Shown here in pieces: positions 27,178-36,845 of a DNA stretch of 55,539 nt. Location: the NCBI GenBank assembly GCA_019241645.1, contig JAFAWQ010000046.1:1-55539 (forward strand), written 5' to 3'. The position numbers were made by a program, and so were the translations under genes. Position 1 is the first letter of the stretch. Every line of letters starts with the position of its first letter. The notes below the pieces were generated by a model. The model saw only the letters and a list, made by a program, of their open reading frames with translations. It had not been told where the DNA came from and made no database searches. This DNA comes from Alphaproteobacteria bacterium. Lineage in GTDB: Bacteria > Pseudomonadota > Alphaproteobacteria > Micropepsales > Micropepsaceae.

Positions 27178-27693
27178 ATGAAGAGATTCGCATTTGCGCT
27201 GTTCGGCGTGGTGTGCGCCAAGTCCGCATTGGCCCTCGAACTGAGCAGCCCCGATATCCACGACGGCGCGGCGCTTGCGCTGGAACAAGTTTACACGCGC
27301 TGTGGTGGCCAGAATACGTCCCCGGCGCTGTTGTGGAGAGGCGCGCCGGATGCGACACGGAGCTTTGCGCTTACCATGCTCGACCTCAGTGTGAAGCCCA
27401 ATGGCTGGTCGCATTGGATCGTCGTCGGATTGCCTCCGGGCACGCATGCGCTGGGCAAAGGTGCGGTGCTGCCAACCGGCGCTCATGCGGTGATGAGCGA
27501 TTTTGGCGATGCCGCCTATGCCGGTCCCTGTCCGCCCACGGGGTCCGGCGTTCATCGCTACCAATTCACAATCTGGGCTTTGCGTGTACCCACCGTGAAA
27601 TTTCCGGCGCATGCCACGGCAACGCAAGTTGCGGCGGCACTCCAGAAGGTGTCGCTGGCCAAGTCATCCATCACGGGAACGTTCCAGCGCTAG
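27178..27693 (+). CDS. PEBP family protein (YbhB/YbcL-like)
   Basis: A 171-residue exported protein of the phosphatidylethanolamine-binding (Raf-kinase-inhibitor-like) family. A signal peptide (MKRFAFALFGVVCAKSALAL) is followed by CGGQNTSPALLWRGAPDATR, WSHWIVVGLPPGTHAL and the YAGPCPPTGSGVHRYQF signature. Its ligand is unknown. The ATG at 27178 is preferred because the signal peptide starts there. The 3' end overlaps the convergent MFS gene by 23 bases. Confidence 0.9.
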   Translation: MKRFAFALFGVVCAKSALALELSSPDIHDGAALALEQVYTRCGGQNTSPALLWRGAPDATRSFALTMLDLSVKPNGWSHWIVVGLPPGTHALGKGAVLPTGAHAVMSDFGDAAYAGPCPPTGSGVHRYQFTIWALRVPTVKFPAHATATQVAAALQKVSLAKSSITGTFQR

Positions 27694-28912
27694 GCGCAAC
27701 TTCGGCCAGGCGATCCACCCGGCGCAGCGGGGGGAACAGTTTCATCCAGATCGCAACAACGAGAAGCGTGCCGATACCTCCGATGATCACGGCCGGCACG
27801 GTGCCGAACCATGCGGCCGTCAATCCGGATTCGAATTCGCCAAGTTCGTTCGAGGCCCCGATGAACAGCATGTTCACGGCGCTCACCCGGCCGCGCATCG
27901 CATCGGGCGTGGCGAACTGGATCAGCGCCGAGCGGATGAATACGCTCACCATGTCGGAGGCGCCGAGGATGAAGAGCGCCGCCAGTGACAGCCAGAAATT
28001 CGTCGAGATGCCAAACACGATCGTGAAGACGCCGAAGATCGCGACGCAGGCGAACATCTTGATTCCAGCGTTGGTCGTGAGCGGACGCCGGCCCAGCGAA
28101 ACCGCCACCAGCGCGGCACCCACTGCGGGCGCGCTGCGCAGGACGCCGAGCCCTATTGGCCCGACATGCAGGATGTCGCGGGCGAAGACGGGCAACAGGG
28201 CGGTGGCGCCGCCGAGCAGCACCGCGAACAGGTCGAGCGAGATAGCACCGAGCACGACCGGGCGGTGCCACACGAAGCGGACGCCTTCGATCACCCGTTC
28301 GGTGCTGCCGGTGTTGATCTCCAACTTCTCGCGCCGACGCCCGCCCAGCGTACTCACCGCAATTCCGGAAATGAGGAAGAAGATCGCGCTGGCGGCGAAC
28401 GATACCGGCGCGCCCCAGACATACAACAGGCCGCCCAGTGCGGGCCCTGCGATCACCGCGGTTTGGAAAGCCGACGAGCCCCAGCCGATGGCGTTGGCCA
28501 GGCGCTCGGCCGGCACGATAAACGGCAACAGGGATTGTGCCGCCGGCCCGGAAAATCCGCGCGCGGCGCCGAACAGCATCAGCACGAGATAAAACGGCAC
28601 CGTGCTGCGGACGTGTGCCAGGATCAGCGCGATCAGCAACACACCGCAAACGCCTTCGATGAGAAGGCTGGCCGACAACACCTTGCGCTGATCGAAACGG
28701 TCGGAAATGTCGCCGGCCGGCAGGGTCAGCAGGAACATCGGCGCGAACTGCGAGAGCCCCACAAGGCCAAGCGCCAGAGTGCTGTTCGAAATCTCGTAGA
28801 TGTGCCAGCCGACGGCGACCGACAAGATCTGCATCGCCGCCGTGGAAAGAAACCGGCTGGCGAGAAACACGCCGAAATCGCGGCCGCGATAGACGGCCGC
28901 CGTTTCGCTCAT
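27671..28912 (-). CDS. MFS transporter, EntS/MFS_3-like
   Basis: A 413-residue membrane protein of the MFS_3 group, with ILSVAVGWHIYEISNSTLAL and LPAGDISDRFDQRKVLSASL near the N-terminus and about 12 hydrophobic segments. Relatives export siderophores or drugs; no substrate can be assigned. The ATG at 28912 overlaps the stop of the GNAT gene as ATGA, which favours it over the in-frame ATG at 28936. Confidence 0.87.
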   Translation of the reverse strand: MSETAAVYRGRDFGVFLASRFLSTAAMQILSVAVGWHIYEISNSTLALGLVGLSQFAPMFLLTLPAGDISDRFDQRKVLSASLLIEGVCGVLLIALILAHVRSTVPFYLVLMLFGAARGFSGPAAQSLLPFIVPAERLANAIGWGSSAFQTAVIAGPALGGLLYVWGAPVSFAASAIFFLISGIAVSTLGGRRREKLEINTGSTERVIEGVRFVWHRPVVLGAISLDLFAVLLGGATALLPVFARDILHVGPIGLGVLRSAPAVGAALVAVSLGRRPLTTNAGIKMFACVAIFGVFTIVFGISTNFWLSLAALFILGASDMVSVFIRSALIQFATPDAMRGRVSAVNMLFIGASNELGEFESGLTAAWFGTVPAVIIGGIGTLLVVAIWMKLFPPLRRVDRLAEVAPSAGTFP

Positions 28913-29451
28913 GGAAGAACCGCGCGCTTGCGCCATTCCTCGCGGGTAATGCTCCAGATGTGGCAGTGATGGGTGTGTCCCATGAAGTCGAGTGAATACT
29001 CAGGTCCTTGGGTTTCTCCAATGCGCCGCGCGACCGCTTGTGACGGCTTGTTCTCCGGATCGATCAGCGAAATGAGCCGATCCACGCCCTGTGTCAGAAA
29101 TCCGTAGTTCAAGGTCGCCTCAGCCGCCTCCGTGGCGTAGCCCTGACGCCAGTAGTGCCGGTCGAGAGTCCAGCCGACCTCCAGGCCGGGCCAGCCATCG
29201 GGATTGATCAGGCCAACGCGGCCGAGTACGGCGCCGTCGGATTTCCGCTCCAGCACCCAGGTGCCGTAGCCGCGCAAATACCAGTGGCCGGCCGAGTTCG
29301 CCATAAAGCGCCAGGCGTCGACCCGGCTCATCGCCGTGCCGGTGAGAAAGCGCATCGCCTCGGCATCGGCGAAGATCTTTGCAAAGACTTCCAGATCGCC
29401 CTCGCGCCACTCGCGCATGATCAGGCGTTCGGTCTCCAGCCTCGGAAACAT
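28909..29451 (-). CDS. GNAT family N-acetyltransferase
   Basis: A 180-residue RimJ/RimL-like acetyltransferase starting FPRLETERLIMREWREGDLE, with the acetyl-CoA-binding region around GWTLDRHYWRQGYATEAAEA and a C-terminal LISLIDPENKPSQAVARRIG. It probably acetylates an amine on a small molecule or a protein N-terminus. The start at 29451 is placed by homology; 8 further residues are possible. It is co-transcribed with the MFS gene through a 4-base overlap. Confidence 0.87.
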   Translation of the reverse strand: MFPRLETERLIMREWREGDLEVFAKIFADAEAMRFLTGTAMSRVDAWRFMANSAGHWYLRGYGTWVLERKSDGAVLGRVGLINPDGWPGLEVGWTLDRHYWRQGYATEAAEATLNYGFLTQGVDRLISLIDPENKPSQAVARRIGETQGPEYSLDFMGHTHHCHIWSITREEWRKRAVLP

Positions 29452-29591
29452 TGATCTGCACCTTTCCGCCGACACAGATGATGTTCCTTACGGACCAGCA
29501 GGTTCGCCAGTCAATACAGCCGCGATCCTTGCTGGAGACTTTCGCCGAGTGCCGATTTGTGTTTGCATAGGGCACTGGGGGAGGCGTCGTC

Positions 29592-30083
29592 GTGAAGTTC
29601 CTTTTACTGATGGCGTTTTCAGTATTTGCGTGACCGCGACGCGGGCTGATCTGACGATTTCTTCCGGCCCGGCGCACGATGTGGACTGTTAGCGGGGTGT
29701 GCACTGCCACTGCCAAAAGCGCGAACCTCAACGCCAGCGATCTGACGCAGTTGCTCGCGGACGGCGATGCCACAGTGAACACCGGCGGCGGCGCCGTCGA
29801 CATCGCGGTGCGGGACGGATTTTCCTGGACCAGCACCAACCGGCTGACGCTGGATGCCATCCGCTCGGTCGAAATCCGCAAGCCGGTGTGATTTCCGGAA
29901 AAGGCGCGGTCACACTCGCCTACAGGTGTCATTCAGAATGTCGCGTTGGATGGGGCTGTCAATGTCGTGGGAGTGAGCACGCCAGTTGTCGGTGGTCTTG
30001 TCGGCGCCGCTTTGACGGATGATACCTTCATCAGTTGCGCGGCCAACGTTTATATAACCACAACGAATGCAGTAAGGGGTTAG
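29592..30083 (+). pseudogene. Decayed secreted adhesin (haemagglutinin-like, GLUG motif)
   Basis: Fragments in successive frames read as one eroded secreted protein. A GTG at 29592 starts a signal-peptide-like VKFLLLMAFSVFA, interrupted by a stop. The next frame gives ADLTISSGPAHDVDC and a stop near 29692. Shifting one base gives SGVCTATAKSANLNASDLTQ and TVNTGGGAVDIAVRDGFSWT, then RLTLDAIRSVEIRKPV. Another shift gives VISGKGAVTLAY, and the last frame gives VVGGLVGAALTDDTFISC, a GLUG-type repeat, ending at 30083. The pattern matches large beta-helical outer-surface proteins. At least three frameshifts and great shortening make it non-functional. Confidence 0.65.
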
Positions 30084-30101
30084 ACCCGCAGATAGCGTTG
30101 C

Positions 30102-30164
30102 CCCCTCCCCGAAATTTGCCTCGCATCCACTCGCAAATTTCGACCCTCCCTCAAGGGGAGGGTC
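30102..30164. repeat. Composite palindromic intergenic element
   Basis: Two nested inverted repeats lie side by side. CGAAATTTGC (30110-30119) pairs with GCAAATTTCG (30133-30142), and GACCCTCCC (30142-30150) pairs with GGGAGGGTC (30156-30164). A further CCCTCCCC at 30103-30110 can compete for the last arm. It lies between the adhesin remnant and the DUF2141 stop, where it could act as a bidirectional transcription stop or be a REP-like repeat. Confidence 0.55.
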
Positions 30165-30240
30165 GATTCGATTGGAAGCGATAAAGCTCCCGGCATCGAC
30201 AGTGCTTAAGTCGGGATCGAGGAGGGCATTGTGAAGCAAT

Positions 30241-30672
30241 TCATCGAAGATGAATGACGATGGCGTTCGGGCCGGGAAGAAGCGTGAACTTCGTGCGATC
30301 GAAGGCAGGTGAGCCGAACATCGCCGGCGCATCGCGGGAAAAGCCATATTTTTCGTCCGGCAATCCCAGCCAGGTGAAATCGAACCTGGCGTTGCGGTTG
30401 ACATCCTGAAACATCTTGAGACCGTAAATGCCAGGCTTCAGGCCCTGAAACATCACGCTGGTTTCGGGAGCGTGCGCCGCAACCACCTCATCCTTGACCG
30501 GTGGCGCGTCGTCATTGTCCCAGTGCGCGCGGTCGTACAGTGCCAGCCGCAGATCGCCGCCGCGGGTTGAAACCTTCCGGACCGTGACGGTCAAGGAAGC
30601 ATCCGGCTCGGCATGACAGGCGCCGGCGGCGATCCAGATAGCAGCAAAAGTCGCAGCGAGGGATTTGAGCAT
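30241..30672 (-). CDS. DUF2141 family exported protein
   Basis: A 143-residue protein with a signal peptide (LAATFAAIWIAAGACHA) and a DUF2141 domain containing GGDLRLALYDRAHWD, FQGLKPGIYGLKMFQDVNRN and WLGLPDEKYGFSRDAP. The family is exported and of unknown function, with a beta-sandwich-like pattern. The ATG at 30672 is chosen by the signal peptide. It lies 34 bases after the phosphofructokinase gene on the same strand, so co-transcription is possible. Confidence 0.85.
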   Translation of the reverse strand: MLKSLAATFAAIWIAAGACHAEPDASLTVTVRKVSTRGGDLRLALYDRAHWDNDDAPPVKDEVVAAHAPETSVMFQGLKPGIYGLKMFQDVNRNARFDFTWLGLPDEKYGFSRDAPAMFGSPAFDRTKFTLLPGPNAIVIHLR

Positions 30673-30706
30673 GATCTTGCCGTTTCGCGCGTAGCCAGTG
30701 CGGCCT

Positions 30707-31861
30707 TCAGTAAAGGAAGAATGGCTTGCCACGGATGGTGTCGATCCGCGCCCGGTAAGCTTCCGTGTCGTACAGCGCGGCCACATCCACGCGCCGCTTG
30801 CCCTGGATGCAGGTATCCCCCGGCACGGTTGTGTAGTTGCCGCTCTGGATCGCCATCATCAGGCCGGACTGTCCTTCATCCAGCAGCTGCACCGCCATGG
30901 TGCCGTAGTTGAAGGCAACCATGCGATCCAGCGCATCCGGCGGGCCGGCGCGCATCAGATAGCTGAGCTTCTGGTTAAGAATGCCGATGCCGGTGCGCTT
31001 CTCCAGCTGCTCGCCGATCAGTTCGCCGATGCCGCCGAGCTTGCGATGGCCGTAGGCATCCTCCGGCCCCGACTCGATTGTTTCGCCGCTGGCCAGCTGC
31101 GCGCCTTCCGACACGGCGACGATGGCGTAGTTGGAGGGATTGGCGGCGCGGTCTTTCACCACCAGCGCGGCGAGCCGGTCGATGTCGATCGGCACTTCGG
31201 AAATGAGCGTGCGGTCCGCGTCGGCAATGTAGCCGGAGATCAGCGCCGTCTCGCCGGAGTTGCGGCCGAACAGCTCCACCACCGCGATGCGTTCGTGGCT
31301 TCCCGCGGGCGTGCGCAACGCCTCCAGCATCATGGCCGAGCGCGATACGGCGGTGGAAAAGCCCATGCAGTAATCGGTGCCGAAAACGTCGTTGTCCATC
31401 GTTTTGGGCAGCGACATCATCTTCATGCCCTGCCGGTGCAGATGCGCGGCATAGGAAAGCGTGTCGTCGCCGCCGATGGCGAACATGGCGCCGATCTTCA
31501 GCGACTCGAACACGCGCAGCACATGCGGCGTGCAATCGATTGTGCCGGTCTCGCCGGGTTGGAATTTTCCGATGAGGAATTGCGGCAGATCTTTTGCTTT
31601 CACCCGGCCGGGATTGGTGCGGGAGGTGTGGAGGATGGTGCCGCCGGAGCGATCAATGGTGCGCACGCGCTCGGCATCGAGCGGCAGGATTTGCGCTTGG
31701 CTACCTTGCGGATCATCCGGGTTGTAGCTCAGCGGCCCGGCCCAGCCGCGGCGGAAGCCGGTCACCTCCCAGCCGCGTTGCAGCGCGGCGCGCGTCACCG
31801 CCTTGATGCAGGGATTGAGCCCCGGCACATCGCCGCCGCCGGTGAGAATGCCTATGCGCAT
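30707..31861 (-). CDS. pfp: 6-phosphofructokinase, pyrophosphate-dependent type
   Basis: A 384-residue phosphofructokinase starting MRIGILTGGGDVPGLN. The phosphoryl-donor determinants read GGDD (D133) and PKTMDND (K153). In characterised enzymes an aspartate and a lysine at these positions mark PPi as donor, whereas ATP enzymes have glycine at both. The reaction is therefore probably reversible, serving both glycolysis and gluconeogenesis. Other segments such as FGTDYCMGFSTAVSRSA and VELFGRNSGETAL are typical of the family. Donor specificity is an inference from these residues. Confidence 0.9.
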   Translation of the reverse strand: MRIGILTGGGDVPGLNPCIKAVTRAALQRGWEVTGFRRGWAGPLSYNPDDPQGSQAQILPLDAERVRTIDRSGGTILHTSRTNPGRVKAKDLPQFLIGKFQPGETGTIDCTPHVLRVFESLKIGAMFAIGGDDTLSYAAHLHRQGMKMMSLPKTMDNDVFGTDYCMGFSTAVSRSAMMLEALRTPAGSHERIAVVELFGRNSGETALISGYIADADRTLISEVPIDIDRLAALVVKDRAANPSNYAIVAVSEGAQLASGETIESGPEDAYGHRKLGGIGELIGEQLEKRTGIGILNQKLSYLMRAGPPDALDRMVAFNYGTMAVQLLDEGQSGLMMAIQSGNYTTVPGDTCIQGKRRVDVAALYDTEAYRARIDTIRGKPFFLY

Positions 31862-31896
31862 GATGGCTTTCTAACGCACCCGCGTCGTTCGTTCCA

Positions 31897-32859
<963 letters not shown>

Positions 32860-32929
32860 CTATGAAATCCTTCCTGACTAGAAGGCGCGCTTGGTACAGT
32901 GCGAAGCAGCGCTTCGCAAGACAGCTTGC

Positions 32930-34327
32930 CTATCCCAGCGCCTTGACGATCTCTTCCGTCATCTTCTTGGCGTCACCGAACAGCATCATGGTGTTGTCGC
33001 GGAAGAAGAGCTCGTTCTCGATGCCGGCGTAGCCGGAGCCCATGCCGCGCTTGATGAACAGCACCGTCTTGGCTTTCTCCACATCGAGGATCGGCATGCC
33101 GAAGATCGGCGATTGCGGATTGCTCTTCGCCGCCGGATTGGTGACGTCATTAGCGCCGATGACGTAGGCTACGTCTGTTTGCGCGAATGCCGAGTTGATG
33201 TCCTCCAGCTCGAACACTTCGTCGTAGGGGACGTTTGCTTCCGCCAGCAGCACGTTCATGTGTCCCGGCATGCGGCCCGCCACGGGATGGATGGCGTAGG
33301 AAACCTTCACGCCTTCCGCCTTCAGCTTGTCAGCCATTTCGCGCACCGCATGCTGCGCCTGCGCCACCGCCATGCCGTAACCCGGCACGATGATCACCGA
33401 GCCCGCGTTTTTCATGATGAAAGCCGCGTCCTCCGCGCTGCCCTGCTTCACAGGGCGGGTTTCGGCCGGTCCGCCCGCACCGGCCACTTCGCCGCCGAAT
33501 CCGCCGGCGATAACCGAAACGAAGCTGCGATTCATGCCTGCGCACATGATGTAACTGAGGATGGCGCCCGACGAGCCGACCAGCGCGCCGGTAATGATCA
33601 GCGCGGTGTTCTCGAGGGTGAAGCCGATGCCCGCCGCCGCCCATCCCGAATAGGAATTCAGCATCGAGATCACCACCGGCATGTCGGCGCCGCCGATGGG
33701 AATGATGAGCGTGATGCCAAACACGAAGGCGAGAATGGTGATTGCCCAGAAGGCCCAGATTGGCTGCTGCATCACGAAGAACACGATCAGCGCCACGATG
33801 CCCACCGCGATGAGCAGGTTCAGCATATGGCGGGCAGGCAGCAGGATCGGCGCGCCACTCATGTTGCCGTTGAGCTTGGCGAAGGCGATGATCGAGCCGG
33901 CAAAAGTGATAGCACCGATGGCGACGCCGAGGCTCATCTCGATCAGCGATTGAGTTCGGATCGCGCCTTCCGTGCCGATGCCATAGGCAGCGGGCGAATA
34001 AAGCGCGGCAGCGGCGACCAAAACAGCTGCAAGCCCCACCAGCGAATGGAAGGCCGCGACCAACTGCGGCATGGCCGTCATGGCGATACGCCGCGCAATT
34101 ACCGCGCCGATACCGCCGCCGATGGCAATAGCGCCGACAATCATACCCCAAGTCAGTGCATCGCCGACGTGCGTCACCCACAAGGTCGTGGCGATGGCCA
34201 GCGCCATGCCGATCATGCCGTTGCGGTTGCCGGTGCGGCTCGTCACCGGCGACGACAATCCGCGCAGCGCCAGAATGAACAGCACGCCGGAAGCAAGATA
34301 GGCGAGGGCGGCGAGGTCCGCTGTCAT
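32930..34327 (-). CDS. pntB: NAD(P) transhydrogenase subunit beta
   Basis: PntB forms membrane domain dII (part) and the NADP(H)-binding dIII of the proton-translocating transhydrogenase. The 465-residue protein has about 9 N-terminal membrane helices and a C-terminal dIII with VIIVPGYGMAVAQAQHAVRE, VSYAIHPVAGRMPGHMNVLL and VIGANDVTNPAAKSNPQSPI. The start at 34327 (TADLAALAYLASGVLF) overlaps the stop of the upstream lipoprotein gene by 4 bases. With PntAa and PntAb it couples NADH to NADPH exchange to the proton gradient. Confidence 0.95.
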   Translation of the reverse strand: MTADLAALAYLASGVLFILALRGLSSPVTSRTGNRNGMIGMALAIATTLWVTHVGDALTWGMIVGAIAIGGGIGAVIARRIAMTAMPQLVAAFHSLVGLAAVLVAAAALYSPAAYGIGTEGAIRTQSLIEMSLGVAIGAITFAGSIIAFAKLNGNMSGAPILLPARHMLNLLIAVGIVALIVFFVMQQPIWAFWAITILAFVFGITLIIPIGGADMPVVISMLNSYSGWAAAGIGFTLENTALIITGALVGSSGAILSYIMCAGMNRSFVSVIAGGFGGEVAGAGGPAETRPVKQGSAEDAAFIMKNAGSVIIVPGYGMAVAQAQHAVREMADKLKAEGVKVSYAIHPVAGRMPGHMNVLLAEANVPYDEVFELEDINSAFAQTDVAYVIGANDVTNPAAKSNPQSPIFGMPILDVEKAKTVLFIKRGMGSGYAGIENELFFRDNTMMLFGDAKKMTEEIVKALG

Positions 34328-35103
34328 TTCGCCACCTCCGCCGAAACTTCTGCCGCAGACCATTCCGCCGGCACGTTCACCACGCGAAAGGTGATGGATT
34401 CATTGGTCGCCTTGCCGACGTCCAGCAGCAGATTGCGGAAGCGCAGCGGATTGGTCCCGGCGTCGTACGTCAATTCCTGCGCCACCGCTATGCGCGACGG
34501 GTCTTGAGGATCGCGCTCCCGGTAAGCAACGTGGACAACGCCGCCCGACAATCCGCCATACACCAGCTCGAAATTGACATAGTGGCGGCGGGCATCCACC
34601 GACGACCTATCAACGCGCGTCGCCCGGAAACCCTTGTCCGCAGTGGTGGCGCCGGTCGCCCAGGCGTTTGCCGGTCCGCGGATACCCCCTTCGGCATCGA
34701 TCAGCAGCGGTTGTTCGACCGTGGTGGGCGAGGGCGCCATCGTGGTCAGTTCGATGAGATGCGCCTTGGCTTCGATCACATCGTAAGCGATGCCGTTCAG
34801 CTCCTGACGATCGCGGACGCGATATTCCCCCGGAACAATAGTCACGTATCCGACAGGCATTTCCACCTTGACTGATTCCGGGATCGACCAGGCGGCGGAC
34901 TCTGACTTCTTGCGGTAGTAATCCTTCACGCGGATCATGGTGTCTCCGACGAATGCCTGCCTGGTTTCGCCCGCGGAGAAATTACGTTCCGTCACGTGCT
35001 CGCTGACGGGCTCTGTCAACACCGTCGTTTCCGTACCGGCGCCGGCGCACGCGCCCAGGAGCGCGGTGACAGCCAAAATCACGGTGGTTCGCAGCACCAA
35101 CAT
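34324..35103 (-). CDS. Uncharacterised lipoprotein inside the pnt operon
   Basis: I do not recognise the family. The 259-residue protein has a lipoprotein signal (LVLRTTVILAVTALLGAC) with a lipobox cysteine near residue 19. The mature part is rich in beta-prone segments such as YVTIVPGEYRVRDRQELNG, AYDVIEAKAHLIELTT and RRHYVNFELVYGGLSGGVVH, and it ends in acidic-alanine residues. It begins 5 bases after pntAb and its stop overlaps the pntB start, so it is translationally coupled between two subunits of one complex. The position suggests a link to the transhydrogenase, but no function can be read from the sequence. Confidence 0.75.
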   Translation of the reverse strand: MLVLRTTVILAVTALLGACAGAGTETTVLTEPVSEHVTERNFSAGETRQAFVGDTMIRVKDYYRKKSESAAWSIPESVKVEMPVGYVTIVPGEYRVRDRQELNGIAYDVIEAKAHLIELTTMAPSPTTVEQPLLIDAEGGIRGPANAWATGATTADKGFRATRVDRSSVDARRHYVNFELVYGGLSGGVVHVAYRERDPQDPSRIAVAQELTYDAGTNPLRFRNLLLDVGKATNESITFRVVNVPAEWSAAEVSAEVAK

Positions 35104-35108
35104 GCCGT

Positions 35109-35420
35109 TCAGTTCCGCTTCTCTTTCTTGCGGTACATGGCAAGCATGCGCTGGGTGACAAGGAACCCGCCGAAGATGTTCACGCTGGCGAGGATCAGCG
35201 CGAAGAAGCCGAGCAGCTTCGACGTCCACGCCGCGCTGCCGATGTTCGCGACCGAGACGGCGATCAAGGCGCCGACGACGATCACAGAAGAAATCGCGTT
35301 GGTGACGCTCATCAGCGGCGTGTGCAGCGCAGGCGTCACGCTCCACACCACGTAATAACCGACAAAGATCGCCAGCACGAAAATCGACAGCCGGAAGATG
35401 AACGGATCGATCAGTTCCAT
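35109..35420 (-). CDS. pntAb: NAD(P) transhydrogenase subunit alpha part 2
   Basis: A 103-residue membrane protein forming the small piece of domain dII that is fused to PntA in E. coli. It has three hydrophobic segments (for example [20 protein letters not shown] and [20 protein letters not shown]) and the conserved [14 protein letters not shown] motif that faces the proton channel. It begins 2 bases after the end of pntAa. Confidence 0.95.
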   Translation of the reverse strand: MELIDPFIFRLSIFVLAIFVGYYVVWSVTPALHTPLMSVTNAISSVIVVGALIAVSVANIGSAAWTSKLLGFFALILASVNIFGGFLVTQRMLAMYRKKEKRN

Positions 35421-35422
35421 GG

Positions 35423-36553
35423 CTAACCCTTCAAACTTGGATGCACGATCTGGCCATCGCGCGTCACGCCGGCGCCCTTGACGATTTCATCGTCCCAGTT
35501 CAGCGCCAGCGCGCCTGTTTTCTTGTCCACGATCAGCGAGACGAAATTGAACAAATTGCGCGCGTACAGGTTGGAGGAATCGACAGCAAGCCGCGACGGC
35601 AGATTGGTGTAGCCGATGATTGTGATGCCTTGCGCCTCCACCACCTGATCCGCGCGTGTCAGCGGGCAATTGCCGCCCTGCTCGGCGGCAAGATCGACGA
35701 TCACCGAGCCCGGCTTCATCGTCGCCACCATCTCTTCCGTGACCAGCACAGGTGCCTTGCGGCCGGGGATCAGCGCCGTGGTGATGACGATGTCCTGCTT
35801 CTTGATGTGCTCGGCCACCAGTGCCGCCTGTTTTGCCTGATATTCCGCGGACATCGGCTTGGCATAGCCGCTGGCGGTTTCGGCCTGTTTGAACTCGTCA
35901 TCGATCACCGCCACGAAAGTAGCGCCGAGCGATTCCACCTGTTCCTTGGTTGCAGGCCGCACATCGGTGGCGGAAACAATCGCGCCAAGGCGGCGCGCCG
36001 TGGCGATGGCCTGCAAGCCCGCCACGCCCACCCCCATGATGAAGGCGCGCGCCGGTGCGATGGTCCCGGCCGCTGTCATCATCATTGGGAAGGCGCGACC
36101 GAACGTGGCCGCGGCATCGATCACCGCCTTGTAGCCGGCGAGATTCGCCTGGCTCGACAATACGTCCATCGACTGCGCGCGGCTGATGCGTGGGATCAAT
36201 TCCATCGCGAAGGCATTCACGCCCCGTTCCGCCAGCTGCGCGATGCGATCCTTCTCGGAATAGGGAGCGAGCAGCGAGACATAGACCGCGCCTTGCCGCA
36301 TCGCCGCGACCTCATCCGGCTCCGGCCCGCGCACCTTGAGAATGATGTCCGCGTCGCGCACGGTGTTTGCGATATCCGGCGCGATGGCCGCACCGGCAGC
36401 GGCGTAGTCCGCATCCGCGATGCGCGCACCGTTGCCGGCGGCGGACTCGACTGTGACGTCCAGTCCCAGCGCTTTGAGCTTCTTGACGGTCTCCGGCGTG
36501 ACGGCAACACGCGCCTCGCCCGCGCGGCGCTCCTTGAGGACAGCGAGTTTCAT
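35423..36553 (-). CDS. pntAa: NAD(P) transhydrogenase subunit alpha part 1
   Basis: The 376-residue soluble dI domain, which binds NAD(H) and resembles alanine dehydrogenase. It begins [20 protein letters not shown] and includes [20 protein letters not shown], the nucleotide-binding [20 protein letters not shown] and [16 protein letters not shown]. The separate dI and dII-part genes are the alphaproteobacterial layout. It is preceded by a 49-codon oxidase subunit IV gene with 15 bases between them. Confidence 0.95.
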   Translation of the reverse strand: MKLAVLKERRAGEARVAVTPETVKKLKALGLDVTVESAAGNGARIADADYAAAGAAIAPDIANTVRDADIILKVRGPEPDEVAAMRQGAVYVSLLAPYSEKDRIAQLAERGVNAFAMELIPRISRAQSMDVLSSQANLAGYKAVIDAAATFGRAFPMMMTAAGTIAPARAFIMGVGVAGLQAIATARRLGAIVSATDVRPATKEQVESLGATFVAVIDDEFKQAETASGYAKPMSAEYQAKQAALVAEHIKKQDIVITTALIPGRKAPVLVTEEMVATMKPGSVIVDLAAEQGGNCPLTRADQVVEAQGITIIGYTNLPSRLAVDSSNLYARNLFNFVSLIVDKKTGALALNWDDEIVKGAGVTRDGQIVHPSLKG

Positions 36554-36568
36554 CGAGGGGTCTGGCGC

Positions 36569-36718
36569 CTATCCGTTCGTGCGCCAGATGAGCAGGAAAG
36601 CCATCAGGACCACAGTCCCGATAATCAGCCATTTGATGAGCTTGAGAAACCCGTGCCAGGTTCGCTCGTGCTCCTTCATGAATTCAGAGCCTTCATCCTG
36701 CCCGGCGTAATCGGCCAT
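36569..36718 (-). CDS. aa3-type cytochrome c oxidase subunit IV, small membrane protein
   Basis: A 49-residue protein, MADYAGQDEGSEFMKEHERT followed by WHGFLKLIKWLIIG and a hydrophobic segment ending LLIWRTNG. It matches the short bacterial aa3-oxidase subunit IV family: an acidic N-terminus, the H-x-x-T-W segment and one C-terminal membrane helix. Such a gene commonly lies directly before pntAa in Alphaproteobacteria. Its role beside the oxidase is structural and dispensable in known cases. It is 15 bases upstream of pntAa and probably opens this operon. Confidence 0.85.
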   Translation of the reverse strand: MADYAGQDEGSEFMKEHERTWHGFLKLIKWLIIGTVVLMAFLLIWRTNG

Positions 36719-36845
36719 CGCTGTTCCCCAAAATCGTTTGAAGCGGCCGGCACTATAGCAAAGCGAAAAGCACGGGCAACGGCGGAATTCAGCGAGTTAT
36801 TGCAGCGCCTTGTGTGCGGCCATAGCCTTGCGGATCAGACGGTTC

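Noticed and set aside
32891..34507. A 538-codon plus-strand open frame rich in His, Arg and Asp
   Set aside because: It is the antisense shadow of pntB; the pntB product is unmistakable and the antisense product matches nothing known.
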